Of a DNA stretch of 32,847 nucleotides, positions 8,323-17,532 are shown piece by piece. The stretch is taken from contig NZ_FNQM01000027.1 in assembly GCF_900107585.1 (NCBI RefSeq), positions 1 to 32,847 of the forward strand, written 5' to 3'. The notes under the pieces are model-generated. The model made no database searches. It was given only the letters and a program-made list of their open reading frames with translations, and was not told the DNA's origin. Source of the stretch: Rubrimonas cliftonensis (lineage in GTDB: Bacteria > Pseudomonadota > Alphaproteobacteria > Rhodobacterales > Rhodobacteraceae). The position numbers and the translations under genes are program-made. Numbering within the stretch: position 1 is the stretch's first letter; each line of letters starts with the position of its first letter.

Positions 8323-8971
8323 CGAGACGCAGGACGACGAGGAGCAGGCCGTCGTCCTTGTCGTGGATGACGACGCCTCGGTGCGCGACGCCATCGTGAG
8401 CCTGCTCGAGTCGGTAGGGCAGAAGACTGTCGCGTTTCCGTCCGCCGCCGCGTTTCTCGCGGCGGAATGCCCCGACGCGCCCTGCTGCGTGGTCCTCGAC
8501 GTGCGGCTGCCGGCGCGCAGCGGGCTCGATCTGCAGCGCGACCTGCGGGCGGCGGGCAACCAGACGCCGGTGATCTTCATTTCGGGCCACGCGGACGTGG
8601 CGATGGCGGTGGGGGCCATGAAGGCGGGCGCGGTCGAGTTCCTGGCCAAGCCGTTCCGCGACCAGGACCTGCTCGACGCGGTGCATCGCGCGCTCGACGT
8701 CGACCGGACGCGCCGTTGCGAGGCGGCGGCGCTCGACCGCTGGCGGCGGCTCCGCGAGAGCCTGAGCCCACGCGAGCGCGAGATCATGGCGCTGGTGGCG
8801 AGCGGCCTCGCCAACAAGGAGGTCGCGGCGACCCTTTCGATCAGCGAAATCACCGTAAAGACCCACCGCGCCCAGGTGATGCGCAAGATGGAGGCGCGGT
8901 CGCTGCCGGAACTGGTGCGCATCGCCGATCGGCTGGCGGCGAGAGATGAGGCGCCTGACGCTTCGGTATAA
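8315..8971 (+). CDS. FixJ/NarL-type response regulator
   Basis: The protein is 218 aa. The receiver domain (residues ~12-130) has the acidic pair in VVDDD near 18-20, phospho-acceptor Asp62 in VVLDVRLP, the switch Ser90 in FISGHAD and the invariant Lys112 in AKPF, so it should be phosphorylatable. Residues ~148-210 form a LuxR-type helix-turn-helix (LSPREREIMALVASGLANKEVA...EITVKTHR). The SGHADVAMAV and LAKPF wording is typical of the FixJ/TtrR branch that pairs with HPK4 kinases such as the one it overlaps. It is followed by an 85-bp gap and then the eight-gene operon starting at 9057, which is the most likely target. Activation of transcription on phosphorylation is the family norm and is inferred here. 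Confidence 0.93.
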   Translation: MSDETQDDEEQAVVLVVDDDASVRDAIVSLLESVGQKTVAFPSAAAFLAAECPDAPCCVVLDVRLPARSGLDLQRDLRAAGNQTPVIFISGHADVAMAVGAMKAGAVEFLAKPFRDQDLLDAVHRALDVDRTRRCEAAALDRWRRLRESLSPREREIMALVASGLANKEVAATLSISEITVKTHRAQVMRKMEARSLPELVRIADRLAARDEAPDASV

Positions 8972-9056
8972 TTGATCCCATCCATCGCGACGGATCAGGG
9001 TCCGGTCGATCGCAGGGCCGAAGGGCGCCCCGCGCCCGACGACCACGGAGACCCAG

Positions 9057-9740
9057 ATGTCCGATCCGAAACTCGACCTCCTGACGCCGAGCAACAGCCA
9101 GCTCATCATCATCGACCACCAGCCGCAGATGGCGTTCGGGGTACAGTCGATCGACCGGCAGGCGCTGAAGAACAACGTCGTGGCGCTTGCGAAGGCGGCG
9201 AAGGTGTTCGCGATCCCGACGACGATCACCACGGTCGAGACCGAGAGCTTCTCGGGCCACACCTACCCCGAGATCCTCGCCGTCCTGCCCGAGGCGCCGC
9301 TGCTGGAGCGCACCTCGATGAACTCGTGGGACGACCAGAAGGTCCGCGACGCGCTGGCCGCCAACGGCCGCAAGAAGGTGGTGGTCGCGGGTCTGTGGAC
9401 CGAGGTGTGCAACAACTCGTTCGCGCTGGAGGCGATGCGCGACGGCGGCTACGAGATCTACATGGTCGAGGACGCCTCGGGCGGCACCTCGAAGGGCGCG
9501 CACGACTACGCGATGCTGCGCATGATCCAGGCGGGCGTCGTTCCCGTGACCTGGCAGCAGGTGATGCTGGAGTGGCAGCGCGACTGGGCGCACCGGGCGA
9601 CCTACGACGCCGTCATGGGCATCGTGAAGGAGCATTCCGGCGCCTACGGCATGGGCGTCGACTACGCCTACACCATGGTCCACAAGGCGCCCGAGCGGGT
9701 GTCGCACGGCCCGACGCTCGACCCCGTTCCGGCGGTCTGA
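9057..9740 (+). CDS. YcaC-like isochorismatase-fold hydrolase, copy 1
   Basis: The protein is 227 aa, a cysteine hydrolase of the isochorismatase superfamily, YcaC branch. The catalytic Asp20 is in IIIDHQPQM and the nucleophile Cys118 in GLWTEVC. The basic triad member is probably Arg85 in LERTSMNSW or one of Lys106/107; I could not settle which. YcaC proteins are structurally known but their substrates are not, and an amide, isonitrile or enol-ether bond is possible. The C-terminus is ~25 residues longer than the second copy at 31662-32315 and ends in a Pro/Val-rich tail. It is the first gene of a tight operon, with the XapX gene following after four bases, and lies just downstream of the two-component pair, which makes it a candidate lead gene of that regulon. 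Confidence 0.9.
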   Translation: MSDPKLDLLTPSNSQLIIIDHQPQMAFGVQSIDRQALKNNVVALAKAAKVFAIPTTITTVETESFSGHTYPEILAVLPEAPLLERTSMNSWDDQKVRDALAANGRKKVVVAGLWTEVCNNSFALEAMRDGGYEIYMVEDASGGTSKGAHDYAMLRMIQAGVVPVTWQQVMLEWQRDWAHRATYDAVMGIVKEHSGAYGMGVDYAYTMVHKAPERVSHGPTLDPVPAV

Positions 9741-9744
9741 GCCG

Positions 9745-10011
9745 ATGCTCGCCGCGAAGCCCTATCTGCTGGCGCTGGCGGTCGGCCTGCTGGTCGGCGT
9801 GATCTATGCGCTGGTCAACGTCCGCTCTCCGGCGCCGCCGGTGGTGGCGCTGGTCGGGCTGCTGGGCATCCTTCTCGGCGAGCAGCTCCCGCCGCTGGCC
9901 AAGCGGCTGCTGGCCGGCCACGCGGTCGACGCCGCGGCGCTGCGCGAGACCTGCGGCGCGCATGTGCTGGGGCCGCTGCCCGGCCGGCCCGACGCGGAGC
10001 CGAAGGCGTGA
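9745..10011 (+). CDS. XapX-domain (DUF1427) small membrane protein
   Basis: The protein is 88 aa. Two hydrophobic helices (about residues 6-25 and 30-50) contain the family's hallmark segments AVGLLVGVIYAL, VRSPAPPVVALVGLLG and LLGEQ. A soluble tail of ~35 residues with one Cys follows. XapX proteins have no assigned function, but they are often found next to YcaC-like hydrolases and amidohydrolases of the kind seen on either side here. It starts four bases after the hydrolase stop, and its stop codon overlaps the GTG of the next gene (GTGA). It could be a membrane anchor or small channel component for its neighbours, which is speculation. Confidence 0.88.
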   Translation: MLAAKPYLLALAVGLLVGVIYALVNVRSPAPPVVALVGLLGILLGEQLPPLAKRLLAGHAVDAAALRETCGAHVLGPLPGRPDAEPKA

Positions 10012-11969
10012 GCGGGCGCGCCAACCATATGATCGGCCGCCGCGCCGTCCTCGCCGGTGGCGCGGCCCTCGGCCTCTCTCCCCTCGCATCCAAGGGCCAG
10101 ACCATGGCGGACGCCCCCGACCTGATCCTGCGCGACGGCCGGATCACGACGCTCGACCCCGCGCGCCCCGAGGCGCAGGCGCTGGCGATCCGCGACGGGC
10201 GCATCGCCGCCAGCGGGACCGACGCCGAGATCATGGCGATGGCCGGCCCGGCCACGCAGGTGGTCGCGCTAGGCGGGCGGCGGGTCATCCCCGGGCTGAA
10301 CGACAGCCACACGCACCTCATACGCGGCGGGCTGAACTTCAACATGGAGCTGCGGTGGGAGAACGTCCCCTCGCTGGCCGACGCGCTGCGGATGCTGAAG
10401 GCGCAGGCCGACCGCACGCCGGCGCCGCAATGGGTGCGCGTGGTCGGCGGCTGGTCCGAACACCAGTTCGCCGAGCGCCGGATGCCGACGCTGGACGAGA
10501 TCAACGCCGCCGCCCCCGAGACGCCTTGCTTCATCCTGCACCTCTACGCCGGCGCGCTGCTGAACCGCGCCGCGCTGCGCGTTCTCGGCTTCAACCGCGA
10601 TACGCCGAACCCGCCGGGCGGCGAGATCGTGCGCGACGCCCGCGGCGAGCCGACCGGCCTGCTGGTCGCCCGGCCCTCGGCGCTGATCCTCTATTCCACG
10701 CTGGCGAAGGGCCCGACGCTGCCCTTCGAGCAGCAGCTCAACTCGACGCGCCACTTCATGCGCGAGCTGAATCGGCTTGGGGTGACCTCGGTGATCGACG
10801 CCGGCGGCGGCGGCCAGAACTACCCCGACGACTACGCCGTCATCGAGAAGCTCCACGCCGACGGCCAGATGACCGTGCGCATCGCCTACAACCTGTTCGC
10901 GCAGAAGGCGGGGCAGGAGCTGTCGGACTACGAGCGCTGGATCGCGATGACCGAGCCGGGCGCGGGCGACGCGCTCTTGCGGATGAACGGCGCGGGCGAG
11001 AACCTCGTCTGGTCGGCGGCCGACTTCGAGAACTTCCTTGAACCGCGGCCTGACCTCGCGCCGACGATGGAGAGCGAGCTGGCGCCGATCCTCGAGCGGC
11101 TGGCGGCGGCGAAATGGCCGTTCCGCATCCACGCCACCTACGATGAAAGCATCGAGCGTTTCCTCGGCGTGATCGAGCAGGTCACTGGCGGGGAAGCCTG
11201 GCCGACCCGCTTCATCATCGACCACGCCGAGACCATCAGCCCGTCCAACATCGACCGCGTGGCGGCGCTTGGCGGCGGCATCGCCATCCAGCACCGCATG
11301 GCTTTCCAGGGCGAATATTTCGTCCAGCGCTACGGGCGCTACGCCGCCGAGGCGACGCCGCCGGTGGGGCGGATGATCGAGGCGGGAGTTCCAGTGGGGG
11401 CCGGCACCGACGCTACGCGCGTCGCCTCCTACGATCCGTGGGTGGCGCTCTACTGGCTGACCACCGGCAAGACGCTGGGGGGCATGTCGCTCTACGACGA
11501 GAGCAACGTGCTCGACCGCGAGACGGCGCTGCGGCTCTGGACGCAAGGGTCGGCGTGGTTCTCGGGCGAGGCGGACGAGAAGGGAACGCTGGAGCCCGGC
11601 GCCTACGCCGACCTCGCCGTGCTGTCGGCGGACTATTTCGCCGTGCCGCCCGAGGAGATCCGGGGCATCGAGTCGGTGCTCACCGTCATGGGGGGGCGCA
11701 TCGTCCACGGCGCGGGCGACCTCAGTCCGCTGGCGCCGCCCCTGCCGCCCGCCGCGCCCGACTGGAGCCCGGTGAACGCCGCCGCGACGCCGGGCATGCG
11801 CGCCGACGCGCCGCAGCTTCGCCGCTTCGCGCGGTCCTGTTCGGACGGCTGCGGCTCTGGCTGCGGGGTGCACGGCCACGACCACCGCATCGCCTGGGAG
11901 AGCCCGGTCCCGGTCGCGGACCGACGCGCCTTCTGGGGCGCGCTCGGCTGCGCCTGCTTCGCCGTCTGA
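10008..11969 (+). CDS. Tat-exported YtcJ-like amidohydrolase with Cys/His-rich tail
   Basis: The protein is 653 aa from a GTG that overlaps the previous stop and has GGAG eight bases upstream. An ATG at 10029 is possible, and either start keeps the twin-arginine signal [12 protein letters not shown] near the N-terminus. It is a metal-dependent amidohydrolase of the Amidohydro_3 (YtcJ) group. Seen are the strand-1 HxH pair (His101/His103 in DSHTH), His375 in RIHATYD, His406 in IDHAET and Asp468 in AGTDATR. After the metal domain a ~50-residue tail carries Cys611, Cys615 and Cys619, then HGHDH (622-626), and ends in GCACFAV (Cys648, Cys650). Such a tail suggests an extra metal or disulfide site. 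Known relatives hydrolyse amide or ester bonds of lipophilic substrates; the substrate here is unknown. Two translationally coupled genes precede it and a second Tat-exported hydrolase follows. Confidence 0.88.
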   Translation: MSGRANHMIGRRAVLAGGAALGLSPLASKGQTMADAPDLILRDGRITTLDPARPEAQALAIRDGRIAASGTDAEIMAMAGPATQVVALGGRRVIPGLNDSHTHLIRGGLNFNMELRWENVPSLADALRMLKAQADRTPAPQWVRVVGGWSEHQFAERRMPTLDEINAAAPETPCFILHLYAGALLNRAALRVLGFNRDTPNPPGGEIVRDARGEPTGLLVARPSALILYSTLAKGPTLPFEQQLNSTRHFMRELNRLGVTSVIDAGGGGQNYPDDYAVIEKLHADGQMTVRIAYNLFAQKAGQELSDYERWIAMTEPGAGDALLRMNGAGENLVWSAADFENFLEPRPDLAPTMESELAPILERLAAAKWPFRIHATYDESIERFLGVIEQVTGGEAWPTRFIIDHAETISPSNIDRVAALGGGIAIQHRMAFQGEYFVQRYGRYAAEATPPVGRMIEAGVPVGAGTDATRVASYDPWVALYWLTTGKTLGGMSLYDESNVLDRETALRLWTQGSAWFSGEADEKGTLEPGAYADLAVLSADYFAVPPEEIRGIESVLTVMGGRIVHGAGDLSPLAPPLPPAAPDWSPVNAAATPGMRADAPQLRRFARSCSDGCGSGCGVHGHDHRIAWESPVPVADRRAFWGALGCACFAV

Positions 11970-11992
11970 TCCCTGACCGCCGGAGACCGACC

Positions 11993-12958
11993 ATGACCGA
12001 CGCATTCGCATCGGCGCCGCTCGACCGGCGCACTGTCCTCGCCGGATCGGCCGCGCTGACGGCCGCAGCCCTCTCACCCTTCGCCGGACGGGCCGCCGCC
12101 CCCGGAACAGCTGCCGGAGACCTCCCCATGACCACCATCGCCACCCGCGACGGCGTCAGCCTCTACGTGAAGGACTGGGGGCCGAAGGACGGCCCGGCCG
12201 TCACCCTCAGCCACGGCTGGCCGCTCAACGCCGACAGCTGGGAGAGCCTCGCGTTCTTTCTCGCCAACGAGGGCTTCCGCGTCGTCCACCATGACCGCCG
12301 CGGCCATGGCCGCTCGTCCCAGCCCTGGGACGGCAACGACATGGACCACTACGCCGATGACCTGGCGCAGGTGATCGACGCCTTCGACCTGCGCGAGGTG
12401 TCGGCCTTCGGCTTCTCGACCGGCGGCGGCGAGGTCGCGCGCTATGTCGGCCGCCACGGCACGGGCCGGATCGCGAGGCTGGGCCTCATCTCCGCCATTA
12501 CGCCGCTGATGCTGAAGACCGACGCCAACCCCGGCGGCCTGCCGCTGGAGGTGTTCGACGGTTTTCGCGCCGCCCAGCGCGCCGACCGCGCCCAGTTCTA
12601 CCGCGACATCGCCTCGGGGCCGTTCTACGGCTTCAACCGCCCCGGCGCGACGGTCAGCCAGGGCCTGATCGAGAGCTGGTTCCAGCAGGGCATGCAGGCG
12701 GGCTTCAGGAACACCTACGACAGCATCGCGGCCTTCTCGGCGACCGACCTCACCGAGGACCTCAAGAAGTTCGACCGGCCGACCCTGATCATCCACGGCG
12801 ACGACGATCAGGTGGTGCCCATCGACGCCTCGGCCCGCGCCGCCAAGAAGCTCGTTCCCCACGCGACGCTTATCGAGTACGCCGGCGCGCCGCACGGCCT
12901 GCCCGACACCCACAAGGACCGCTTCCACGCCGACGTGCTCGCGTTCCTGCGGGGCTGA
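11993..12958 (+). CDS. Tat-exported alpha/beta hydrolase of the non-haem haloperoxidase type
   Basis: The protein is 321 aa. The N-terminus [18 protein letters not shown] is a twin-arginine signal ending near AAA at 34-36, so the enzyme should act in the periplasm. The body begins around residue 46 with [10 protein letters not shown], where cytoplasmic relatives start. The catalytic triad is complete: Ser142 in GFSTGG, Asp272 in HGDDDQVVP and His301 in GAPHGL. The group is called cofactor-free chloroperoxidase, but its members are Ser esterases or perhydrolases and the peroxidase activity is a side reaction. It lies 23 bases after the amidohydrolase, the other Tat-signal protein, and 9 bases before the periplasmic adaptor. 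Two exported hydrolases beside an export system suggest extracytoplasmic processing of one compound class. Confidence 0.9.
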   Translation: MTDAFASAPLDRRTVLAGSAALTAAALSPFAGRAAAPGTAAGDLPMTTIATRDGVSLYVKDWGPKDGPAVTLSHGWPLNADSWESLAFFLANEGFRVVHHDRRGHGRSSQPWDGNDMDHYADDLAQVIDAFDLREVSAFGFSTGGGEVARYVGRHGTGRIARLGLISAITPLMLKTDANPGGLPLEVFDGFRAAQRADRAQFYRDIASGPFYGFNRPGATVSQGLIESWFQQGMQAGFRNTYDSIAAFSATDLTEDLKKFDRPTLIIHGDDDQVVPIDASARAAKKLVPHATLIEYAGAPHGLPDTHKDRFHADVLAFLRG

Positions 12959-12967
12959 GGAGGGCCG

Positions 12968-13876
12968 ATGATGCAGGACAGGAACGACGCGCGGCGGCCG
13001 ACGCGCATCGCAAGCCGTCCTCTTGCGGCCCGCCGGGTCGCGCTGGCCTGCGCGGCGATCCTCGCCGCAGGCGTCGCCGCAGCCGCCGCCTCGGCCGAGA
13101 CGCTGCGGTTTCAGGGACGCGTCGAGGCCGCGGAGCGCGCCGTCCTCTCCAGCCGCCTGAACGGCGTCGTGGCGGCGATCCTGTTTCAGGGCGGCGAGAA
13201 GGTCGAGCGCGGCCAACCGCTCATCCGGCTCGATGCGACCGACGCCGAGCTGGCGCTCGCCGCGGCGGAGGCGGAGCTCGCCGGGGCGCTGGCTCTGCGC
13301 GAGGGCGCCGAGCGCCGCGCCGCGCGGCAGGAGGAGCTGTCCGAGCGCGGCGTCGCGTCCGACGCGCAGGTCGGCTCGGCGCGCACCGAGCGCGCCGCCG
13401 CCCGCGCCGGGGTCGCCCTGGCGCAGGCCGGCCGCGACCGCGCTGCGCTCGATCTCGAACGCGTTGTGATCCGCGCGCCGATCTCCGGCTACGTGTCGCG
13501 CCCGATGGTGGCGGTGGGCGCGTTCCTCGAGGCCGAAGCGGCGCCGCCGCTGGCCGAGATCGTGTCGCTCGATCCGGCCGTCGTGGCCTACGCGGCGCCC
13601 TACGCCGACCGGCTCGCCGTGCTCGAGGCCTCCGGGGCGGAAACCGTCGAAGCGCTGCTCGCGGGCCTGCGCGTCACGCTGCGGCTGCCCGGCGGGCGGC
13701 TCTACCCGGCCGAGGCGACGCCCCACGCCGCGAGCGCGGAGGTGGACCCGGCCACCGGCGCCGTCACGGTCTGGGCGCGGTTTCCCAACCCCGACGCGAT
13801 CCTGCGTCCCGGCATGGCCGTCGAGGTCGTCTCGCAGGCCGCCGCCGCGCCGGTCGACCCGGGCCGCGCGCCATGA
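12968..13876 (+). CDS. HlyD/RND-type periplasmic adaptor (membrane fusion protein), short
   Basis: The protein is 302 aa with a strong GAGGAGGG before its ATG. An N-terminal hydrophobic segment at about residues 23-44 ends in ASAETL and looks like a signal peptide. A biotinyl-lipoyl-like domain follows (GRVEAAERAVLSSRLNGVV, then the second half VIRAPISGYVS), with a helical hairpin between the halves (~90-160, Ala/Glu/Arg-rich). Then comes a beta-barrel ending in FPNPDAILRPGMAVEV. The sequence stops about 15 residues later, so the membrane-proximal domain usual in RND adaptors (total ~360-400 aa) is absent. No RND pump is nearby. Its stop overlaps the start of an MFS exporter by four bases, so that is the probable partner. 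Confidence 0.85.
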   Translation: MMQDRNDARRPTRIASRPLAARRVALACAAILAAGVAAAAASAETLRFQGRVEAAERAVLSSRLNGVVAAILFQGGEKVERGQPLIRLDATDAELALAAAEAELAGALALREGAERRAARQEELSERGVASDAQVGSARTERAAARAGVALAQAGRDRAALDLERVVIRAPISGYVSRPMVAVGAFLEAEAAPPLAEIVSLDPAVVAYAAPYADRLAVLEASGAETVEALLAGLRVTLRLPGGRLYPAEATPHAASAEVDPATGAVTVWARFPNPDAILRPGMAVEVVSQAAAAPVDPGRAP

Positions 13877-15486
13877 CCGCCGCCGCGACCGTCGACCCGG
13901 CGGCCTCCGCCTTCGCGCCCTTCGCCAGCCGCCCCTTCGCCATGCTCTGGGGCGCGACGGTGCTGTCGCAGACCGGCACCTGGATGAACGACGTCGGCGC
14001 CGGCTGGCTGATGACGACGCTCGCGCCGAGCCCGGCGATGGTGGCGCTGGTGCAGGCGGCGACGACGCTGCCGGTGTTCCTGTTCGCCCTGCCGGCGGGC
14101 GCGCTGGCCGACGTGGTCGACCGGCGCCGGCTGCTGCTGGTCGTCAACGCCCTGATGGCGCTGACGGCGACCGCGCTTGCGGCGATCGTCGCGGCCGGAG
14201 CGATGACGGCGCCGCTGCTGCTGCTGTTCACCTTCCTGCTGGGGACCGGCGCCGCGTTCATCGCGCCGGCGTGGCAGGCGGTCGTCCCGGGCCTCGTGCC
14301 GCGTGAGCAGCTCACCGCCGCGGTCTCGCTGAACGGCGTCGGCGTCAACGTCAGCCGCGCCATCGGCCCGGCGGTCGCGGGCCTGCTGATCGTAGCGCTG
14401 GGGCTGGCCGCGCCCTTCGTCGCCAACGCCTTCAGCTTCGTCGGCGTGCTGCTGGCGCTCTGGTGGTGGCGGGGCGAGAAGCAGGCCGAAGGCGCCCTGC
14501 CGCCGGAACACGTGCTGCCCGCGATGGTCGCGGGCCTGCGCTTCGCCCGCCGCAGCCCCGGCCTGAGGCGCGTGATCCTGCGCGCCGTCGCGTTCTTCCT
14601 CTTCGCCTCCTGCTATTGGGCGATGCTGCCGCTGGTGGCGCGGGACGTGCTCGGCGGCGGTTCGGGCCTCTACGGCGTCCTGCTAGGCTGCGTCGGCGCC
14701 GGCGCGGTCGGCGGCGCTCTGCTGCTGCCGCGCTTGCGCGCGCGGATCGAGATCAACCGGCTGGTGCTGCTTGGCGGGCTCGGCACGGCGCTCGCGATGG
14801 GCGTGCTCGCCGTGGCGGCGTCGCCCGTCGCCGCCGCGGCCGCCGCCGCGCTGGCGGGCGCGAGCTGGATCGCCTGCCTGTCGAGCTTTCAGGTCGCCGC
14901 GCAGTCGGCGCTGCCCAACTGGGTGCGCGCGCGCGGCCTGTCGCTGTTTCTCACGGCGTTCTTCGGCGCCATGGCTGGTGGCGCGCTCGTGTGGGGGCTG
15001 ATCGCCGAGCGCGCCGGCGTGCCGGCGGCGCTGATGACGGCCGCCGTCGGGCTCTGCATCGCGGCGATCCTGTCGCTGCGCGTGCGCCTCGCGCCCGGCG
15101 CCGAGGACCTCTCCCCAAGCCTGCACTGGCCCGCCCCGCCGCATGTCCCGCCCGAGCGCGGCGACGTCGGACCGGTGATGGTCACGCTGGACTACGCCGT
15201 CCCCGACGCCGCCCGGCCCGCCTTTGCAGCCCTGATCGCGCGGCTGCGCGACAGCCGCCTGCGCGACGGCGGCTACGCGTGGCGGCTGACCGAGGCGCTG
15301 GAACGTCCGGGGGTGCTGACCGAGAGCTTCCTCGTCGCCTCGTGGCTGGAGCACCAGCGCCAGCACGCCCGCGTCACCGGCGAGGAGCGGCGCCTGCAGG
15401 ACGCCATCGCCGCCCTTCTCGGCACGCGCCCCGAGGTGCGCCATCACCTGCCCGCCAATCCTGTCGCCAAGGAGACTGCGCCATGA
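13873..15486 (+). CDS. MFS exporter (EntS-like, MFS_3) with C-terminal ABM-like domain
   Basis: The protein is 537 aa. About 11-12 hydrophobic helices occupy residues ~15-410. The loop-2/3 signature appears as GALADVVDRRRLL, and the N-terminal FRPFAMLWGATVLSQTGTWM-like segment (RPFAMLWGATVLSQTGTWM) is typical of the enterobactin-exporter/MFS_3 group. Residues ~435-516 form a soluble alpha/beta domain (VTLDYAVPDAAR, then LTESFLVASWLEHQRQHARVT) that resembles the antibiotic-biosynthesis-monooxygenase dimer fold often found at the end of MFS_3 proteins. It probably exports a small organic compound through the cytoplasmic membrane, with the preceding adaptor. It overlaps both neighbours by four bases. 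Confidence 0.9.
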   Translation: MTAAATVDPAASAFAPFASRPFAMLWGATVLSQTGTWMNDVGAGWLMTTLAPSPAMVALVQAATTLPVFLFALPAGALADVVDRRRLLLVVNALMALTATALAAIVAAGAMTAPLLLLFTFLLGTGAAFIAPAWQAVVPGLVPREQLTAAVSLNGVGVNVSRAIGPAVAGLLIVALGLAAPFVANAFSFVGVLLALWWWRGEKQAEGALPPEHVLPAMVAGLRFARRSPGLRRVILRAVAFFLFASCYWAMLPLVARDVLGGGSGLYGVLLGCVGAGAVGGALLLPRLRARIEINRLVLLGGLGTALAMGVLAVAASPVAAAAAAALAGASWIACLSSFQVAAQSALPNWVRARGLSLFLTAFFGAMAGGALVWGLIAERAGVPAALMTAAVGLCIAAILSLRVRLAPGAEDLSPSLHWPAPPHVPPERGDVGPVMVTLDYAVPDAARPAFAALIARLRDSRLRDGGYAWRLTEALERPGVLTESFLVASWLEHQRQHARVTGEERRLQDAIAALLGTRPEVRHHLPANPVAKETAP

Positions 15487-16472
15487 GCTGGAGCCCCTGT
15501 CCCGAGCCCACGCTGGGAAATCGAGCCGCCTGCGACGCCGTCGAGACCGTGATCGCGCCCCGTGCGGTGGATCTCGGCGAGATGACCGTGCGCCGCGCGC
15601 TGCCCAGCGTGCAGCGCCAGATGGTCGGCCCCTTCATCTTCTTCGACCAGATGGGCCCGGCCGAGTTCCTTACCGATCAGGGCGTGGACGTGCGCCCGCA
15701 CCCGCACATCAACCTCGCCACCCTGACCTATCTGCTTGAGGGCCGCATCTGGCACCGCGACAGCACCGGCGCCGACCAGCTCATCGAGCCCGGCGCGGTG
15801 AACTGGATGCGCGCGGGCCGCGGCGTGGTGCATTCCGAGCGCACCGACGACGCGAAGAAGGCGACCGGCCAGCGCCTGTTCGGCGTGCAGAGCTGGATGG
15901 CGCTGCCGGCGGACGCCGAAGAGAGCGACCCCGCCTTCCTGCACCACGCCGCCACGCAGACGCCGGTGATCGAGGCGCAGGGCGTCACGGCGCGGCTGAT
16001 CGCGGGCGACGCGTTCGGCGCGTCCTCGCCGTTGGCGGTCGCCTCGCCCACGCTGTACGTTGACGCGCAACTGGCCGCCGGCGCCGCGTTGCCGGTGGAC
16101 GCCGGCTACGAGGAACGGGCGGTCTATGTGCTCGAGGGCGAGATCGAGATCGCCGGCGACCGCTTCGCGCGCGACCAGCTGCTGATCCTGCGCCCCGGCG
16201 ACCCCCACGCCGTGCGCGCCGTCACCGCGGCCCGCGTGATGCTGTTCGGCGGCGAGCCGATGGAGGGGCCGCGCTGGATCTGGTGGAACTTCGTCTCCTC
16301 CCGCCTCGAGCGCATCGCCGAGGCCAAGGAGGAATGGGCCCGCGGCCGCTTCGACACCGTGCCCGGCGACGAGGCCGAGTTCATCCCCCTGCCCCAAGCC
16401 GCCGGCGATCCCCGCCGCGCCGTCGGGGGGCGGTCGAGCTTCGGTCGAAATCGGGAAGGGACATCGGGATGA
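15483..16472 (+). CDS. Pirin-family cupin protein
   Basis: The protein is 329 aa from an ATG overlapping the MFS stop. It has two cupin barrels. The N-terminal metal site is visible: His73 and His75 in RPHPHIN, and His117 and Glu119 in VVHSER. The C-terminal cupin (~180-260) ends with [20 protein letters not shown], the usual pirin signature. Bacterial pirins of this type can act as quercetin-type dioxygenases or redox-responsive partners, and flavonoid/phenolic ring opening is known for some. The last ~35 residues ([14 protein letters not shown]...) are a basic, low-complexity extension. The next gene starts inside its stop codon. In this setting a role with phenols or quinones is plausible but not shown. 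Confidence 0.92.
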   Translation: MSWSPCPEPTLGNRAACDAVETVIAPRAVDLGEMTVRRALPSVQRQMVGPFIFFDQMGPAEFLTDQGVDVRPHPHINLATLTYLLEGRIWHRDSTGADQLIEPGAVNWMRAGRGVVHSERTDDAKKATGQRLFGVQSWMALPADAEESDPAFLHHAATQTPVIEAQGVTARLIAGDAFGASSPLAVASPTLYVDAQLAAGAALPVDAGYEERAVYVLEGEIEIAGDRFARDQLLILRPGDPHAVRAVTAARVMLFGGEPMEGPRWIWWNFVSSRLERIAEAKEEWARGRFDTVPGDEAEFIPLPQAAGDPRRAVGGRSSFGRNREGTSG

Positions 16473-17473
16473 CCGCCACGATGAAGGCGATGATTCTCGC
16501 CAGGTTCGGCTGCTACGACGCGTTCGAGCTGCGCGAGGTTCCAGTCCCGCCCGTCGGACCTCGGCAGGTCCGGGTGCGCGTGCACGCCACGGCGATCAAT
16601 CCGCTGGACTACCAGATCCGGCGCGGCGACTACGTCGACCATGTGCCGCTCCCCGCCATCATCGGTCACGACGTCTCCGGCGTCGTGGAGCAGACCGGCG
16701 CGGACGTCGGCGAGTTCGACGTCGGCGACGAGGTCTACTACACGCCAAGAATCTTCGGCGGCCCCGGCTCCTACGCGGAGCAGCACGTCGCCGACGTCGA
16801 TCTGGTCGCCCGCAAGCCGCGCAACATCGACCATGTGGAGGCCGCCAGCCTCACCCTTGTCGGCGGCACAGTCTGGGAGGCTCTGGTGACCCGCGCCCAG
16901 CTCGCCGTCGGCGAGACGGTCCTGATCCACGGCGGCGCCGGCGGCGTGGGCACGGCGGCGATCCAGCTCGCCAAGGCGATGGGCGCACGGGTCATCACGA
17001 CGGCGCGCGCGAGCAACCATGACTTCGTGCGGTCGCTCGACGCCGATGAGGTGATCGACTACGCGACCGACGACTATGTCTCGGCCGTCCCCGAGCTTAC
17101 GGACGGACGTGGCGTGAACGTCGTCTTCGACACCATCGGCGGCGACACCCTGACGAAAAGCCCGCTGATCCTCGCCGACGCCGGGCGGGTCGTCAGTATC
17201 GTCGACATCGCGCAGCCGCAGAACCTGATCGAGGCCTGGGGCAAGAACGCCGCCTACCACTTCGTCTTCACCCGCCAGAACCGCGGCAAGCTCGACGCGC
17301 TGACGACGCTGGTGGAGCGCGGCCTCATCAAGCCCGTGATCGGCGCGGTGCTTCCGCTGGACCGGATCGGCGACGCCCACGAACTGCTCGAAGCCGGCGG
17401 CGCCTGCGGGCTTCGGGGCAAGGTCGCGATCGACGTCATCGGCCAGACCGTCAGGCTTCCGGCGCCGCTGTAG
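16469..17473 (+). CDS. MDR-family NADPH quinone/enone oxidoreductase, copy 1
   Basis: The protein is 334 aa, a medium-chain dehydrogenase/reductase of the zinc-free quinone reductase group. The nucleotide site [15 protein letters not shown] sits near residue 155. Typical segments are [26 protein letters not shown] and the hydrophobic [14 protein letters not shown] near the C-terminus. The catalytic and structural zinc Cys ligands of true alcohol dehydrogenases are absent. Such enzymes reduce quinones or alpha,beta-unsaturated carbonyls with NADPH. It is the last member of the overlapping gene chain that begins at 9057. A hairpin (17475-17496) follows before the dioxygenase/esterase fusion gene. 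The protein at 19284-20300 is a close paralogue, roughly three-quarters identical by eye. Confidence 0.92.
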   Translation: MTATMKAMILARFGCYDAFELREVPVPPVGPRQVRVRVHATAINPLDYQIRRGDYVDHVPLPAIIGHDVSGVVEQTGADVGEFDVGDEVYYTPRIFGGPGSYAEQHVADVDLVARKPRNIDHVEAASLTLVGGTVWEALVTRAQLAVGETVLIHGGAGGVGTAAIQLAKAMGARVITTARASNHDFVRSLDADEVIDYATDDYVSAVPELTDGRGVNVVFDTIGGDTLTKSPLILADAGRVVSIVDIAQPQNLIEAWGKNAAYHFVFTRQNRGKLDALTTLVERGLIKPVIGAVLPLDRIGDAHELLEAGGACGLRGKVAIDVIGQTVRLPAPL

Positions 17474-17474
17474 T

Positions 17475-17496
17475 GGCGTCGCCCCGGCGGGGCGCC
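17475..17496. terminator. Hairpin after the eight-gene operon
   Basis: GCCCC (17481-17485) pairs with GGGGC (17489-17493), extended by an outer GGCG/CGCC-like pairing with a small bulge, directly after the stop of the oxidoreductase gene. There is no U-run. It may be a partial terminator or processing hairpin that lowers expression of the downstream gene relative to the operon. Confidence 0.3.
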
Positions 17497-17532
17497 CTAC
17501 GGTCGACGGAACAGCAACGGAAGATGCACGCC

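Noticed and set aside
8967-8972. TATAAT at the end of the response-regulator gene, 85 bases before the YcaC gene
   Set aside because: A perfect -10 hexamer, but no acceptable -35 at 16-18 bases upstream. It could still be an activator-dependent promoter, so it is noted and not called.
10269-12077. 602-codon minus-strand open frame
   Set aside because: Lies opposite the amidohydrolase, whose metal ligands and Tat signal are intact; the antisense product is His/Arg/Val-rich noise typical of high-GC DNA.
11993-12127. Alternative start of the haloperoxidase-type hydrolase at the internal ATG at 12128
   Set aside because: Would give a cytoplasmic enzyme, but the upstream part is a good twin-arginine signal with a start 23 bases after the previous gene.
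12074-13726. 550-codon minus-strand open frame
   Set aside because: Opposite the haloperoxidase-type hydrolase and adaptor; no domain resemblance.
14463-15482. Upstream extension of the pirin frame by 340 codons
   Set aside because: Overlaps the MFS gene in another frame and is Arg/Ala-rich; the pirin fold begins at 15483, where the ATG overlaps the MFS stop.
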